Notes: generated by a model not told the origin, from the letters alone. Shown: positions 25,254 through 37,391, counted from the stretch's first letter. The stretch: DNA of 64,000 nt from Cannabis sativa (GCF_029168945.1 NC_083605.1:21713280-21777279), one strand, 5' to 3'. Numbers and translations: made by a program.

Positions 25254-26201
25254 ATGCTATATCTTGAGGATTTTGTCCAACAACACAATGAACCATTCTA
25301 TTCTGCTTGGAGGAGATTTAAAGAGCTTGGAGAGAGATGTTATCCTACTTTCTCAAGTGGGTGTTTTACATGGCTCTTTTATAATGGACTTAACGATGAA
25401 ACAAGAAGATGGGTTGATTATGGAGCAGAGGCAACTGGAGCGCCTCTATTAATGAGAGGCTATGAAGCAATAAATCTGTTGAATGATATGGCAGATTTTG
25501 ATTACGATTGGCATTGGGATCCATCACTTCAGGGTTGGAGTCACCAATACCCACCTTACTGCCCAAATTCATCCCAACAAACTGAAAAAGAGGAGCAACT
25601 ACTATCACTTCTACAATCACTTCCAGGAGAGATTAATCGCTTAACTGACATGGTGAGATCCTTATGTGATAATTCAATGACTCATGATTCAGAATGTAAT
25701 AACTCCAATGATGAAAGTTATGAGAGTTGTTGGTACAATGAAGAAGGGTCATTATTTGAATACAAGGAAGATAATGAGCCTACAATTGAAGATCAAGATC
25801 CTTGTGAAGAGGAAATCATTGAATATGAAATCACAAGTGAGGGTATGGATAGCCAAGTGGAGAGTGAGCAACAAGAAGAAGGGTTGTTAGATGAAAGTGT
25901 AAAAACCGTGACATTGGAGGATGAGGAAGAACATAGCGTCATTGATTCGACTTCATTGATGATATTGACTAATAAACCACCAATGGATCCATATATTTCA
26001 TCAACACCATATTATATCCTCTACAAACTACGAAAATCCTCTCCCCAAGCACATCACCCAAAGTCTTATGTTGTTGGTGCTGATTTTGGTTCAAACTCAT
26101 CACTTGCCAAGCTTGAACGCAAGTACAACAACATTTTTCAAGTTGTCTTGCATGACGCTTATTACGGGCGTCAACCGCTTATTGATGTGGCGCTCAGGTA
26201 A
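25254..26201 (+). CDS. gag: Truncated Athila-like gag with acidic tail
   Basis: 315 codons from ATG 25254. A stop lies just upstream in frame, so this start is the first available. Residues 1-80 match the C-terminal half of Retrotrans_gag (FYSAWRRFKELGERC, LFYNGLNDETRRWVD, LLMRGYEAINLLNDM). The roughly 100-150 residues usually preceding this in Athila are missing. A Glu/Asp-rich tract follows (about 140-235). The C-terminus (NIFQVVLHDAYYGRQPLIDV) is not a domain I recognise. There is no zinc knuckle and no pol. The ORF is uninterrupted, which fits a recent insertion; whether the product works is unknown. Confidence 0.75.
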   Translation: MLYLEDFVQQHNEPFYSAWRRFKELGERCYPTFSSGCFTWLFYNGLNDETRRWVDYGAEATGAPLLMRGYEAINLLNDMADFDYDWHWDPSLQGWSHQYPPYCPNSSQQTEKEEQLLSLLQSLPGEINRLTDMVRSLCDNSMTHDSECNNSNDESYESCWYNEEGSLFEYKEDNEPTIEDQDPCEEEIIEYEITSEGMDSQVESEQQEEGLLDESVKTVTLEDEEEHSVIDSTSLMILTNKPPMDPYISSTPYYILYKLRKSSPQAHHPKSYVVGADFGSNSSLAKLERKYNNIFQVVLHDAYYGRQPLIDVALR

Positions 26202-27498
26202 GTTTCCTTTCCTTTTTCTTTAATGTCACATTGGGGACAATGGGCATCTTTAGTTTGGGGGGAGAGATTTAATTTTTTTCAGTTTTTCAGTTTATGTTTT
26301 TGTTTTTTTAGTTTTCGTTTTTGTAGTTTAGTTTTTGTTTTTGTTAGTGTCATGTATTGATATCTAAGTTGGAAGATTGATTGAACTACTGTTATTCACT
26401 TGTGTTATGGATTGAAATCTTAACCGTGTGCTTGAGTCATAACTCTTTGAATTAAATTTGATGAGTATTAGAAGGTTGTTCATTTAGATGTAAAACATTT
26501 ATTTTTGACGCATATCACTTGTGTTCTATTTGGATTGTGGAATGTTGGCTTGACATGGAATAGAATTTGTTTGACATACTCTCTTGAAGCGAAATTCTTG
26601 TTGATTTTTGTTTGGAAAGTGATTTAGGCAAGTTTTCTTTGGAACGATTGAGCCTTTCAAGCCTACCTAAAAAGTTTTATCCTAGTATACCCAAAGTTGA
26701 GCCTTAGCCTATTTCCAAAAAATTTCACCACTTAACTAAGCTGAATTCGTTATCTTTAACTACTTTCATCCTCAACATACCTTATTATGCCATAAGCTTT
26801 TAAGTAAGTTTGGGGGGGAATGGAGTGTTGTAAGTGGGAAATAATTTTTGAGAGTAAGAGATTGAAAAAAAAAATAGTTGTTATGTGATGTGCCTCTGTT
26901 GAAAAAGTAAAAAAAAAAAAACAAAAGAAAAAAAGTAAATGTGATAATTTCTTCTTGAGAATCAATTGTGAACAATGAGGTAGGCACATAGGAAAAAATA
27001 TGCAATCTCTTACTATCTTCTTTGGGGTATATGAAAAAGAAAAAAATAGATAAGTGTGGGTGCTTGTTTGGTATTATTGTGCTTATGGTCTAATGTAGCC
27101 TAAATGACTTCTCATCTACCCGTTTTACCTAAGCCATGCTATTATAAACGGAAAAGACCTTTTGATTCTGAGCAAGAATTGTCAACATTAGTGGAGAGAG
27201 GTATGTCATCCAAACTTATTGAACATGGGTTAGCGGAATGTCGGAGAGTGTAGAATGACTGTGATTTGATCATCAAAAGAGGTGTTTTGTGTCCATATGG
27301 ATTGCTTACTTCTGAATGGTGCATTCAAGTTAATTCTTTGAGTTATTGAGTTGAAATTCTGGTTATTGATTGCTTGAAGTTGTGTAAGTGGTAGTAACAG
27401 TTCAATTATTTGAAGGTTTAGTTATCTATTTCATTGTTTATTTTAGTTTGAGTTTTAGCTTTACTCGGGGGCGAGTAAAGATTCAGTTTGGGGGAATT
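26202..27498 (+). other. 3' non-coding region of Athila-type element, hairpin and PPT
   Basis: No credible ORF. It includes A-runs at 26865-26940. TTTACTC (27460-27466) and GAGTAAA (27473-27479) form a 7 bp hairpin around GGGGGC, followed by the PPT TTTGGGGGAATT before the LTR at 27499. Confidence 0.7.
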
Positions 27499-28856
27499 TG
27501 TTAGGCTATTTTTAGCCTAAGTTTTGGGTCACATTTTATAGTTATTTTTCTTCTTTATTATTATTTTTTGAATAGAATTACACTTGTTTTCTTTGGTTTC
27601 AGGTTTCTACACTTGGAATGTAGAAATTGGACAAATTTCGGAAAACAGTGATCTATAAAATAGAGAAAATGTTGAAAGAAAATAAAGCTGAAACTTCAAG
27701 CCTAAATTCGACTATGTTCTTATCATATTTTGGAAAAAGTCAAAACATAAAAGGTTTAGATCTCTTTTTTATCTTTCCAACGCATCTTGAATCAGCTCAT
27801 TTGGAGTTTGCATGAGAAAGTTATGCTCATTTTACTAAAACAGATCGAAGTAGAAAATTCCATCTCGCCGCGGCGAGATTTCCATGGCCGCGGCTAGAAA
27901 GTCTGGGCAGAAACGTGGTTTTTTGATGCACTTTTGGCCGCGGCGAGACCACTTTTGGCCGCGGCGAGCGTCCGTACGGTCAGGAGTATTTATTTCCGAC
28001 GAACCCTAAAAATTAGTTGTAAATAGAAAACTGCGATTGAAAGTCAGGGGAAGCGATTTGGAACCCTAAAACACAGCAGAAAGCGGCAGGAAGAGCATAG
28101 TGATTCAAGTGAAGATCCAGAATTCATCCACCAACAGTTTCTTTCTTTATTCCTCTTTAATTTCTTTATGTTGAATATTGTTATAGGAATGGTTATGGAT
28201 TTGTTTCTGAACTAAATTTCCCATTTAGGGAGGATGATGATTGTTGTTTAATGTTTTGCCTAGTTAATGTTTAATTACCATTCCTCAATTCTTGTTTGTG
28301 AAATTATCTTAATTTGTTCTTAATTTCATGTTTAAGACTGATCACCTTGTGCATGCTCTATGATCTCAATTCGAAATCTGAAAAGTGAGAATTGAGAATG
28401 CTAAAATTAAGATAATCGATGTTCTATGTGAAACGAAAGTATTTGCATGACTTATGTGACGAGTAGATTATTACTTAATGTTGATTTCATGTTAGTTTAA
28501 TTAAGGAATTAATTAGATAACATGTGATTTAGAACCTAGAAGATCAGAAAAGAGCTAGGTTACTTTATAATCTGTCATTCACTTCAAGAATAGGATAGCA
28601 ATTAGGCATTAAAGATTTGGGTAAACAACAACAGGATTCTCCTCCCTATCATCTCATCTTGCTTAAACTATAACTGTGTTATAAGTTTTCTGAATTTCTT
28701 TAATTCTTTTAAATCAACATTCTTTACGATTTGCCAAATAGAATTATAGGTATAGTTTAGTAGTAGTTAATCCAATTCCCTGTGGTTCAACCTCACCTGT
28801 GTGAGTTTACTACTTGATTGCGTATACTTGCGTAGTGTTTATAAATTTTAGCGACA
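27499..28856 (+). repeat. Athila-type 3' LTR
   Basis: 1358 bp, TGTTAGGCTATTTTTAGCC to TTTTAGCGACA. CCGCGGC motifs lie at 27867-27877, 27887-27897, 27937-27947 and 27958-27968; the first is part of the perfect palindrome CTCGCCGCGGCGAG (27864-27877). Confidence 0.93.
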
Positions 28857-28872
28857 GGCATAAAACCCAAGA

Positions 28873-29158
28873 ACTACACAGTTGAAGAAGGCTTAAAAGG
28901 ATTGATTGGTACTACCTATTTCAACAAGGTGCATATTGTTTTTAGGTAGCCCATCTCGAAAGAACTCAACAGTTAAGCGTGCTTGACCTGGGTCAATTTC
29001 AAGATGGGTGACCTCTTGGGAAGTTTTCCCAGGAAGCGTGTGAGTGAGGTCAAAGCACGGTGGAAACATTCGTGTTGGTCTGTAGGGTCAGTCATCAGTC
29101 CATGAAGCAGCCAAAGTGATGAACTCGTGTATAAGAGCCATTAATCCGTGGGTGTAAG
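28873..29158 (+). mobile_element. Cassandra LTR 1, second segment with 5S-like core
   Basis: Continues the LTR from 4028. It holds the 5S rRNA-like stretch and the following text up to GTGTAAG, where copia copy B is inserted. Confidence 0.85.
28948..29027 (+). promoter_or_regulatory. 5S rRNA-derived Pol III promoter (Cassandra LTR 1)
   Basis: Resembles the 3' two thirds of plant 5S rRNA. Box A is AGTTAAGCGTGCTTGA (28971-28986), the intermediate element GATGGGTGACC (29003-29013) and box C CTCTTGGGAAGT (29013-29024). This is the hallmark of Cassandra elements, not a functional 5S gene. Confidence 0.88.
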
Positions 29159-31052
29159 TGTTGGGTTTTATGCCCTAAATAAAACTCATTTCAATATAAT
29201 CAGATTTACTTATTAATATAGATCAGAAATAACATTTAATGTTGCATGGTTCACATGATTTATTTCATGATTATATGTACATAATGTATAAATTCATCTG
29301 AAACCCTTTTCACATACTTGATCCGTTTATTGTGCGAGTCAACACATTGGAAAGTAAACATGACTATGTGAATAAAGTTTCCTAGATTTATCAGACATAG
29401 GGTTTTACTGATATGATAATCTACAACAGAGTTTACTTGCATTTGGAGAAATGCTATGTTCTTTCCAGAGCATTGGTTAAAGTAAAGCTCAGGTTGGATG
29501 CATGGAGTATGCATCGGAAGGGACCGATATTGAACTTTGACTTAGATTTATTAAACTTACCGTAATATCTATTCAAGTCAATATCGCCTAGTTGATCCTA
29601 GATCAAATGTTCTTAATCCTGTTATGATTAGGCTCAATCTTGAAAGGCTATTCGTGTTCTTTGATTTGTTAGTTAAGCCTACTTTTAGGTCAGGGTGATA
29701 CGTACATTTTGGGAACACGGTAGTGCAATTGAGTGGGAGCGCTAGCATAAACATGGAATCTATAGCTTCTATCTGGCGAATAGTAAGCAAAGGATGATCT
29801 CCTTCGAGCTTGACCAAACGAACATAAATGGTGGAGTACTCATTTCACATAAGCTGAAATATCATTTATACGGGGTCAAGTGTTTTAAGGATAAAATACA
29901 TTGTAGGGTGTAACGGTAATTTAATCCCTTTACAGTGTAGATCATTCATATAGAGGATCATTGATCAAATTAGGATTATAACAATGGATAACTAATGATG
30001 TGTCTATATGGTGGAACATATAGAGCATTCTATATCTTGAGTGCAATTCTAAGTTCTATGCGTGGATTCAACGAAGAATTAATAAGTTAGTGAATTTTAG
30101 TGCTAAATTCTTGATCTACTTATTGGAAGCTCGGTTATATAGACCCATGGTCCCCCCACTAGTTGAGATAATATTGCTTGTAAGACTCATGTAATTGGTT
30201 TTGATTAATCAATTATAATTCTTAATTTAGACTATGTCTATTTGTGAATTTTTCACTAAGTAAGGGCGAAATTGTAAAGAAAGAGTTTTAAGGGCATATT
30301 TGTTAATTATGATACTTTGTATGGTTCAATTAATAAATATGATAAATGACAATATTATTTAATAATTATTTATAGTTATTAAATAGTTAGAATTGGCATT
30401 TAAATGGTTGATTTAGAAAATTGGCGTTTTTGAGAAAATCAGATGCAGAAAAGATAAAACTGCAAAAATTGCAAAAAGTGAGGCCCAAATCCACTAAGCA
30501 TGGCCCAGCCACTTTTGTAGGCAATTTAAACTGATATTTTCATTATTTTAATGCCAAATAATTCAAACCTAACCCTAGTGGAATGCTATAAATAGATAGT
30601 GAAGGCTTCAGAAAAATTACACTTTTCTTCTGACTTTTTCTATTCAGAAAAACTGAGCCTTCTCTCTCCCTATCTTTAGCTGACCACTCTCTCTCTCTTC
30701 TTCCTTGATAATTTCGAAATCCTTAGTGTATGAGTAGTGCCCACACACATCAAGTGATACCTCAATCATAGTGAGGAAGATCGTGAAGAAAGATCATCAG
30801 CAAAGGAGTTTCAGCATCAAAGATTCGAGGAGAAAGAGATCCAGTTCGGATATTGATAATGCTGCCTTTCTACAGAAAGGAATCAAGGGCTAGATATCTG
30901 AACGGAAGGAGTCATATTATTCCGCTGCACCCAATGTAAGGTTTCTTTAACTTTATATGTGTTTAATTTATCGTTTTAGAAAGTTCATATTTAGGGTGTT
31001 AATAAACATACTTGTGAGTAGATCTAAGATCCTGGTAAAATAATTTCCAACA
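29159..31052 (+). repeat. Copy B 5' LTR
   Basis: TGTTGGGTTTTATGCCC to TTTCCAACA, 1894 bp, with TATAAATA at 30587-30594 as the likely Pol II TATA box. Confidence 0.94.
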
Positions 31053-31054
31053 AC

Positions 31055-31067
31055 TGGCCTCAGAGCC
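31055..31067 (+). other. Primer-binding site, copy B
   Basis: TGGCCTCAGAGCC, a variant of the initiator tRNA-Met PBS (TGGTATCAGAGCC), two bases after the LTR. Confidence 0.8.
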
Positions 31068-34000
31068 ATGGTAATTGATTTACTTACATGTAATTTGGAC
31101 TTTAAAACGATTGTTTGTATGTTCTTTGGATGGTATCATGTTGTATTGAGTGTTATTTGATGATTGATTGATGTTTGTGAAATTTTCGTGAAAAATTATT
31201 GTGATTTCGATTCTGGAATTATTTTTATTGGATAGTATGGAAAAAATTAAGCAAGTTAGCTTTTTACAGAACTCAATTTGGATTTTATTTGAATTAGTTA
31301 TGATTTTTTGAAGATTTGACAAAATCGGGGGTTTGTCTTTGATAGTTTCCTGCGATCGCAGAACTGTCCGTACAGTTTCGGATTTTTTCCTTTTTCTTCA
31401 ATTTTTCATACTTTTTCATGGAATTAACTTCCAATTTTCTGTATGGTTTTGTATATATACTATTACTATTCCTAATTCAATTATAATTATCATTTTGAAT
31501 TAATTTAATTTTTTTTAAAATTAATTCAAGATATTAGTGTAATTTGAATTCGAATAGAATTAGTATTTATCTTTTTGCTTAAAAATCTATCTTATTTTTA
31601 AATTTGATTATATTTTTTTTAAATTTAAGGTCAGATTTTTTAGATATTTATAATATTTTTTAAGATATTTATAATATCTTTTAAGATATTTTAAAAATAT
31701 CTTTTAAGATATTTATAAAATCTTTTAAGATATTTTAAAATATCTTATCTTTTAAGATATTTTAAAATATCTTATCTTTTAAGATTTTTTTTTAAATCTT
31801 TTTAAGATATTTTGACCTTATTTAAATTTAAAATAGATATTTATAATCATGTAATTTTAAATAGATATAAGATAAAAAGTAGGTTTAATTTTAAATTTTT
31901 TTTTATTTTCGAAATTTAATTTTAAATTCCGAAATTAATTCTTTTTTAAATTATTTTTCGAATATTATATTTTTTTTTAATTTAATTATTTATTTATTCG
32001 AAATTATTTATTTAAAATTAAATAAATCCTACTTCAACTATCCGGCTAACCACATTGCAGGAGTATGTGTTTTAGCTTGTTTGTAAGTTTTTAAAACCTA
32101 TTATTACTTGATTGCAAATAGCCATGGTTACTTTTTGCCAGATCTAATGATCTGATGGCTCCCTTGGTCAAGATAATAATTTGTAACAGGTATAATTTAC
32201 AATCTTCTTTCATCTGTGTATGACCTAGCAACATGATAGGACCCATCCAAAGTGTGCCTGTGTGAGCCTATGTGTTTAATTTGATTATAGATACATATAG
32301 GTTCTGTTGCTAAAATAAATTATCATAGTTCTTGATAGAATTTATTTAGGCCCATTTAGTTATTGGGCTTATTCAATTAATAACAGTTGTTCTTATTAAG
32401 GTTAAATTCCTCTCTTTTGGGCCTTGTGTGAGAGTTGGGAGCCATAGAAGTGGGTACGACATGCTTGAACCCGGCACCCCCTCGCACAAACCACCCCAAT
32501 TGTGAAGGCCCATTTGCACGATTTGAATATTTGTACTAGGTTAATTACACTAGTTTAACCTAATAAAATTGATTAGCAACATAATTAATTTCATTTATTT
32601 TGAAATTAATTTAAGAAAATTATAGTTTAAAGAATTTTTTTTTTATTCTAAGCTAAACTATATGTATTTTCTTGTATTTAATTAAATATAGAATTATAAC
32701 CATCTAGATTCTTTCTGGAACTTAATTTAAATTTTTCATTAAATATTCCTATTTAAGTTGATATTTAGTTATCTTCAACTAACCAACTTAAATCTGAATA
32801 TCTTTTGAATTCAAAATTTCAAAATTAAGTTGAGGAATTTTAGGCATTGGTTATTAAGATTCTTTAGATATTTTTTAAGTTAATATCTTTTCAAATATTA
32901 ACTTAAAATGGAATATTTTTGAATTAAGTGGTTACAACTTAATTTTTGATATTTAATTAAATTTAAATTTGAAAATATTTAAGTTCTAGATTTTTTCTAG
33001 TACAATTTAAATTAGATATTTTTTCAAATTTTGTGGAAAAGATACTTAGTTAAATAAGATATTTTCTAGATAGTTATTTCTAGACTACTTATTATTTCTA
33101 ATATTAAATAGGAAAATATTATACATTGTGAAATTAATTATTTAAATAATTAATTTTGGTACAATTTATTTTAAGTATATTTTTTCCTAGTATTAAACTA
33201 GAGATTAATAATTAAGCCTTCTCTACACTTAATTATTTATTTCTTGAATTTAATACATTTAATTAATTTGAAAATTAAATATCTAAGTTGATTTTTATCA
33301 TCATACTTAAATATTTCTTTTTCATGACATTTAATTAAATAGAAAATTATTTTTAGTTGAAATTTATTTTTTCAACTAAATTTAAATAATTTTCAAAATA
33401 TATTTTTTCTTTATTTTATTAATCAATTTTCGAAATTGCATTTCTTAAATGCTAGAATTTCGAATTTTATCTTGAAAAATAGATTAAGTTGTAAATTAAT
33501 TATTTTTATTAATTCTTGGATCAACTTAAATCAATGATTTTTTCATTTATTGATTAATTTAAAATAAATTGAATTAAAGTATATTATTAGAAATAGAATT
33601 AATTAGTCAAAGGAAAATCTAGATAGGTGATATTTTTGCTTGAAGTATTTTTCTAGTGTATTTAATTAAATAGAAAATTAATATTTAAGATGATTTTCAT
33701 CATCATACTTAAATATTGTAATTTTTCTTATATATTTAATTAAATAGGAAAATTATATTTTTTGTTGTAAATTAATTTTATTAATTAATTTTGGGCCAAC
33801 ATTAAATTAGAATAATTTTTTCTAGGATTTATTTTTTATTTTAATATGTATTTTTCGAAAATTGTATTCTTATATACTTTAATTTTTCGAAATGCAATAT
33901 ATATTTATAGAAAATTAAATTTGAGTTGTAAATTAATTTAAATTAATTTTGTAACAACTTAAATATTTTTTTCTAAATATTTATTGGAAATTAATACTAA

Positions 34001-34920
34001 GATGGAAATAATTCATGTTATTTTCATATCCATCTAAGTAAAATTTATAAATATTAAATTAAAATTTATATTTAGAATTTTTCATTCTAAATTGGAAATT
34101 TTAAATAAATATATATTTAAAATAAATAAATTAAATAAAGAGAATCAAAGAAAATACAACTCACTTTAAATAATGAGCTTGATTATTATTAAGATATTCG
34201 ATCTCCATTGTTGGTCTTACAAAAGTTAAATGTTTTCAATATAACCTCGAGACGCTAGACTTCGTCCCCCTATGGATGGTTATTCGTTGAACGCATTTAA
34301 CACCGTAAGATTTCATTTGATAAGTGTTTTGTAAGTTTTCGTCTCTATTAGACTCTCCCCTACGGTGACTACTTAGAGATAAACTTATGAAACATGAAAC
34401 AATGGTAGAGGCTCATGAAATGAGAATAACCTTGACTCTCGCCTACCGGGACAACGTTGGATTCTTATTTTGATCGAATAAAAGGTTGCTAGAATGGTTT
34501 CTATTTTAGATGGTGACAACTCTATTCAATAAATGATGCTTTGACTCTCGCCTACGGGACAACATGTATCGGTTATTGAAAACCTTGGAAATTATTTAGG
34601 ATTGTATGTTTTAGTATTTTCACTAGTCATTCCTACTTGCTATATGTTTATAATTTCTGAATTGTGTATGAATTTATATTGAACCATGTTATTTTCTGTT
34701 ATTAAGTTGTAGTTTAATTTCGAATCTTCATTGTTGGTCCAACATGTTTGTTTATCTAATGAGATAAATCCCTAGTGGATTTTCACCATTAGACATACAT
34801 AATAGTGTAAGATCTCAAAAGATAAATATTGTATATGCGACATCTAGCTGTTCATCAATTGATGACACCTTAGACTAGTATTTTTACGATATGAAACAAG
34901 AAGATTGTATAAATAAGATT
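31068..34920 (+). other. Copy B leader, non-coding and AT-rich
   Basis: No coding signal. Contents in order: a GC palindrome CTGCGATCGCAG (31350-31361); a palindrome array (31636-31812); an AT-rich tract (about 32540-34180) with many TTTAATTAAA palindromes; and diverged repeats at about 34199-34480 and 34722-34975 that share TTGACTCTCGC. Copies A and C have the same leader, so it replaced gag in the whole family. Confidence 0.75.
31636..31812 (+). repeat. Palindromic AT repeat array
   Basis: Repeats of AAGATATTTxxAAxATCTT. Two units (31727-31746 and 31754-31773) are the perfect 20-base palindrome AAGATATTTTAAAATATCTT, separated by seven bases. I do not see this array in copy C. Confidence 0.8.
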
Positions 34921-37376
34921 ACTTTGACTTTCGCTAATCGAAGCATCATTGGATTCTTATTTATAAACGAAATTATCCTAATTCCTCTTAGCTTATTCAT
35001 TTTGAATTAGCTTCAAAACATATCATTGGATGAATGGTCTATAAATCATTTCATGTCATTCTATATTTTCTCTTAAGAAATTAAATGACGCTTATGATTA
35101 TAATCCCGAAATTCTATTCCCAATTGATATAAATCCTCAATCTTAGAAATCTCCTACTTGTATGGGCAAATCAGACTTAGAGTTATATTAGTAGTGCTGG
35201 TGCAAGATAGAATTACTCATTATATTTGGTATAAATTTAAGTCTTTGACTTTAATTTTAGATTCAAATAGAAATTTTCTTATATTTCTAATTCCGGAATA
35301 CAATACGGTTACACTTTCTCAAGTGTTTATATCCATCTTCTATTAATGGATTAAAGCGTATGGAATATGAGTTAGGTATTACGTGACCGGGATCCACTTG
35401 CGGTATTAAGAACTCTTTGATGTAACTAAACCTATGCCATCAATAGACACTACCACATTTTTTTAATCTATGGCATTTGTATCTTGTTCATAATGGATTT
35501 GACAAGATCAATCTCTGCAAAGAGTTAATATGCCTATATCCATTGAAAGTAGTTCATCTCATTCGCAGATGGATGTACATTCAGGGGTGGATATGAGTTT
35601 TCGTTTTATTCTTAAAACGATAACTCTAGATTATACCTTATGCAAAGAAATTTGAAATGTTTGAAAAATTTCATTAATTTCTAGCAATGGTTAAACACCA
35701 TTAAGGTATGTGGTTAAAGATCTTGCGGGCGATAGGGGTGGAGAAATAGTTAGTAGATATGCGGTTCAAAGATCATTAAATTGATTTTTTGAATTATATC
35801 CAAACTTACCTCCCCGAAATTTCGAGTTGCATATTGATGATTAGTTGCTTAGTCGTTGCCTAATTCCTTCTATGGTAATACAATTTCGAATGATGTAATG
35901 GTTGTATACTTAACGTAAATCATTACCGAGATTCATGGATGACCTAATCAAAATCTTAAGAAAAGCTAGAGCTGTTAACCATGGTTTGTTAGCTATTCTA
36001 AATGATTAGGGGTGGACCATCCCATTGTCGATAGATAAGAAAGTGTTTGTTCAAACAAATACTACTTTTCTAAGAAAATGACTAAGTACGAAAAACAAGT
36101 AGCAAATAAAGGAGATATTTATTCTTGATTCCAAAAGTGTTCTATCATCTTATATAACATATGATGATCCTACTTTTGCCTGTTGTCTTGTCACAAGAAG
36201 AGATCAATACCATTTAGTTTTCTTCGACATAATTCACGGTACCTTGTCGTAGTGGGAGAGTTGCTAGGAACTCACCTTCTTATGACTTGGGAGACACAAG
36301 TGATTAAAATCCATTGTGAGTTTAAACAAGTAATGGATTGTCAAGATAAGAAACTAAGAAGAAAGCCAATAGAACTATGGTTTAATCCATTCACATGGAA
36401 TAACCTAAAGTTTTCTATTACAAGGACATAAAAGGAAATTTTTGTTTATAAGTCCATTCAATAGACTTAACAAAACTTCTGTTCCTAGCATTATAGGTTT
36501 GAGTTTATCTAAACCTATGGCTTATGGTATACACAGTAATTACTTACTCTAATGCAAGCAACTTACTTTAGTAAGATCTTTGAAGCATTTTTCTTTCTAA
36601 TGGCAATCTATAGAAGCTTCACAACTTCTTAGGTATAGATTTTATTTATCTAAGGAAAAGTCTTGACTATTCCAGAAAAGATAAAGCCATGAAAGAATTT
36701 CTTACATCAACAGTGAGAGGTCTTAGATATGCTTTTGTATGCCTTAGACCGGACACCTCTGTTGAGTGGGAGTAATGAGTAGGTATCGGATTAATCCAGG
36801 GAGAAGAACATTGGAAGACAATCAAGTAAATCCTAAGATAAAGAAGAGGAACTATATGTTAGTGTTTATAAGGGTGTGTTTAAAACTCTTAGACTACACC
36901 ATATCAGATTTCGAAATTTGCCTATGTGCTAGTAAATATTTCTGATAAGATGGTGATTACTCTGGGGGTGGAATAGTGATTTTAGAGAAGTGTAAAAACC
37001 TATCTGAACTCTCTAGGTCTACCAGAAAGGAATTGTTGAATGTTAAAGCTACACGGGAAAGGTACTTATTCGGTCTAAGGAAAGTTCTATACATCTTTGG
37101 CACCATTCCAAATTGCCTTAAACTACTAGTGTTAATTTCTTTGATTAACCAAAAGTAGTTGCCACAGATATAGAATCCAGTATCCCAAGAGAGTAGACAT
37201 ATAGAGAGGAATTTCACATTATCAATGATTTTGTGATTAAGGAAGAGTAATGGTGGAGAAAAGGTTGTGGTTAATTCAACCTTTCAGATCCTATTACGAG
37301 GAGTTTACTACTACTACACTTGATTTGTATATCGAGGTGTTGAGATTATTTAAAACACACTTTTTGTTTTATATTA
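34921..37376 (+). pseudogene. Gutted copia pol remnant (copy B)
   Basis: Remnants in order: DRGGE-like text at 35731-35745 and a KFSRY-type stretch after it; IDKKVFVQTNTTFLRK at about 36030-36080 (integrase C-terminal region); RSIPFSFLRHNSRYLVVVGE at about 36199-36258 (pre-RT boundary); LSKE and YAxxxxRPD text at about 36640-36755; then MSRYxINPG-type RNase H at 36773-36823 and VITLGGG at about 36953-36973. The whole RT core is deleted and stops interrupt every frame. Family knowledge gives the order; function is lost. Confidence 0.78.
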
Positions 37377-37380
37377 GTGC

Positions 37381-37391
37381 AAGTGGGAGTT
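37381..37391 (+). other. Polypurine tract, copy B
   Basis: AAGTGGGAGTT directly before the 3' LTR. Confidence 0.85.

Larger units (their letters stand above)
23623..28856 (+). mobile_element. Athila-type non-autonomous LTR element
   Basis: A complete 5234 bp insertion: LTRs 23623-24969 and 27499-28856, perfect target duplication GGCAT (23618-23622 and 28857-28861), PBS, one gag-like ORF and a PPT. No protease, RT or integrase is present, so movement would need proteins from an autonomous relative. The LTRs differ at only a few dispersed sites plus one short insertion of about 12 bases near 28315, so it is among the youngest insertions here. Confidence 0.92.
4029..28872 (-). mobile_element. 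Copia-type element copy A (minus), rearranged and nested
   Basis: Minus-strand member of the 1.9 kb LTR family, inserted in the Cassandra LTR with target duplication ACTAC (4024-4028 and 28873-28877). In plus coordinates: 3' LTR 4029-5913; PPT and gutted pol 5914-8387; inserted Tekay tandem 8386-19620; leader 19621-21739; an 11-base duplicate of the left flank 21738-21748; 5' LTR 21749-23622 plus 28862-28872, split by an Athila-type element. Relative to copy B about 465 bp are missing at the Tekay insertion (B 34443-34907). About 1.28 kb of leader including the PBS is also missing (B 31053-32330). Confidence 0.85.

Noticed and set aside
28948..29027. Functional 5S rRNA gene.
   Set aside because: Only the promoter-bearing part matches. 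It is embedded in LTRs with PBS and PPT, the Cassandra pattern, and it has many mismatches.
31636..31812. CRISPR-like or satellite array.
   Set aside because: Units are palindromic AT sequence without spacers, inside a plant retroelement leader.
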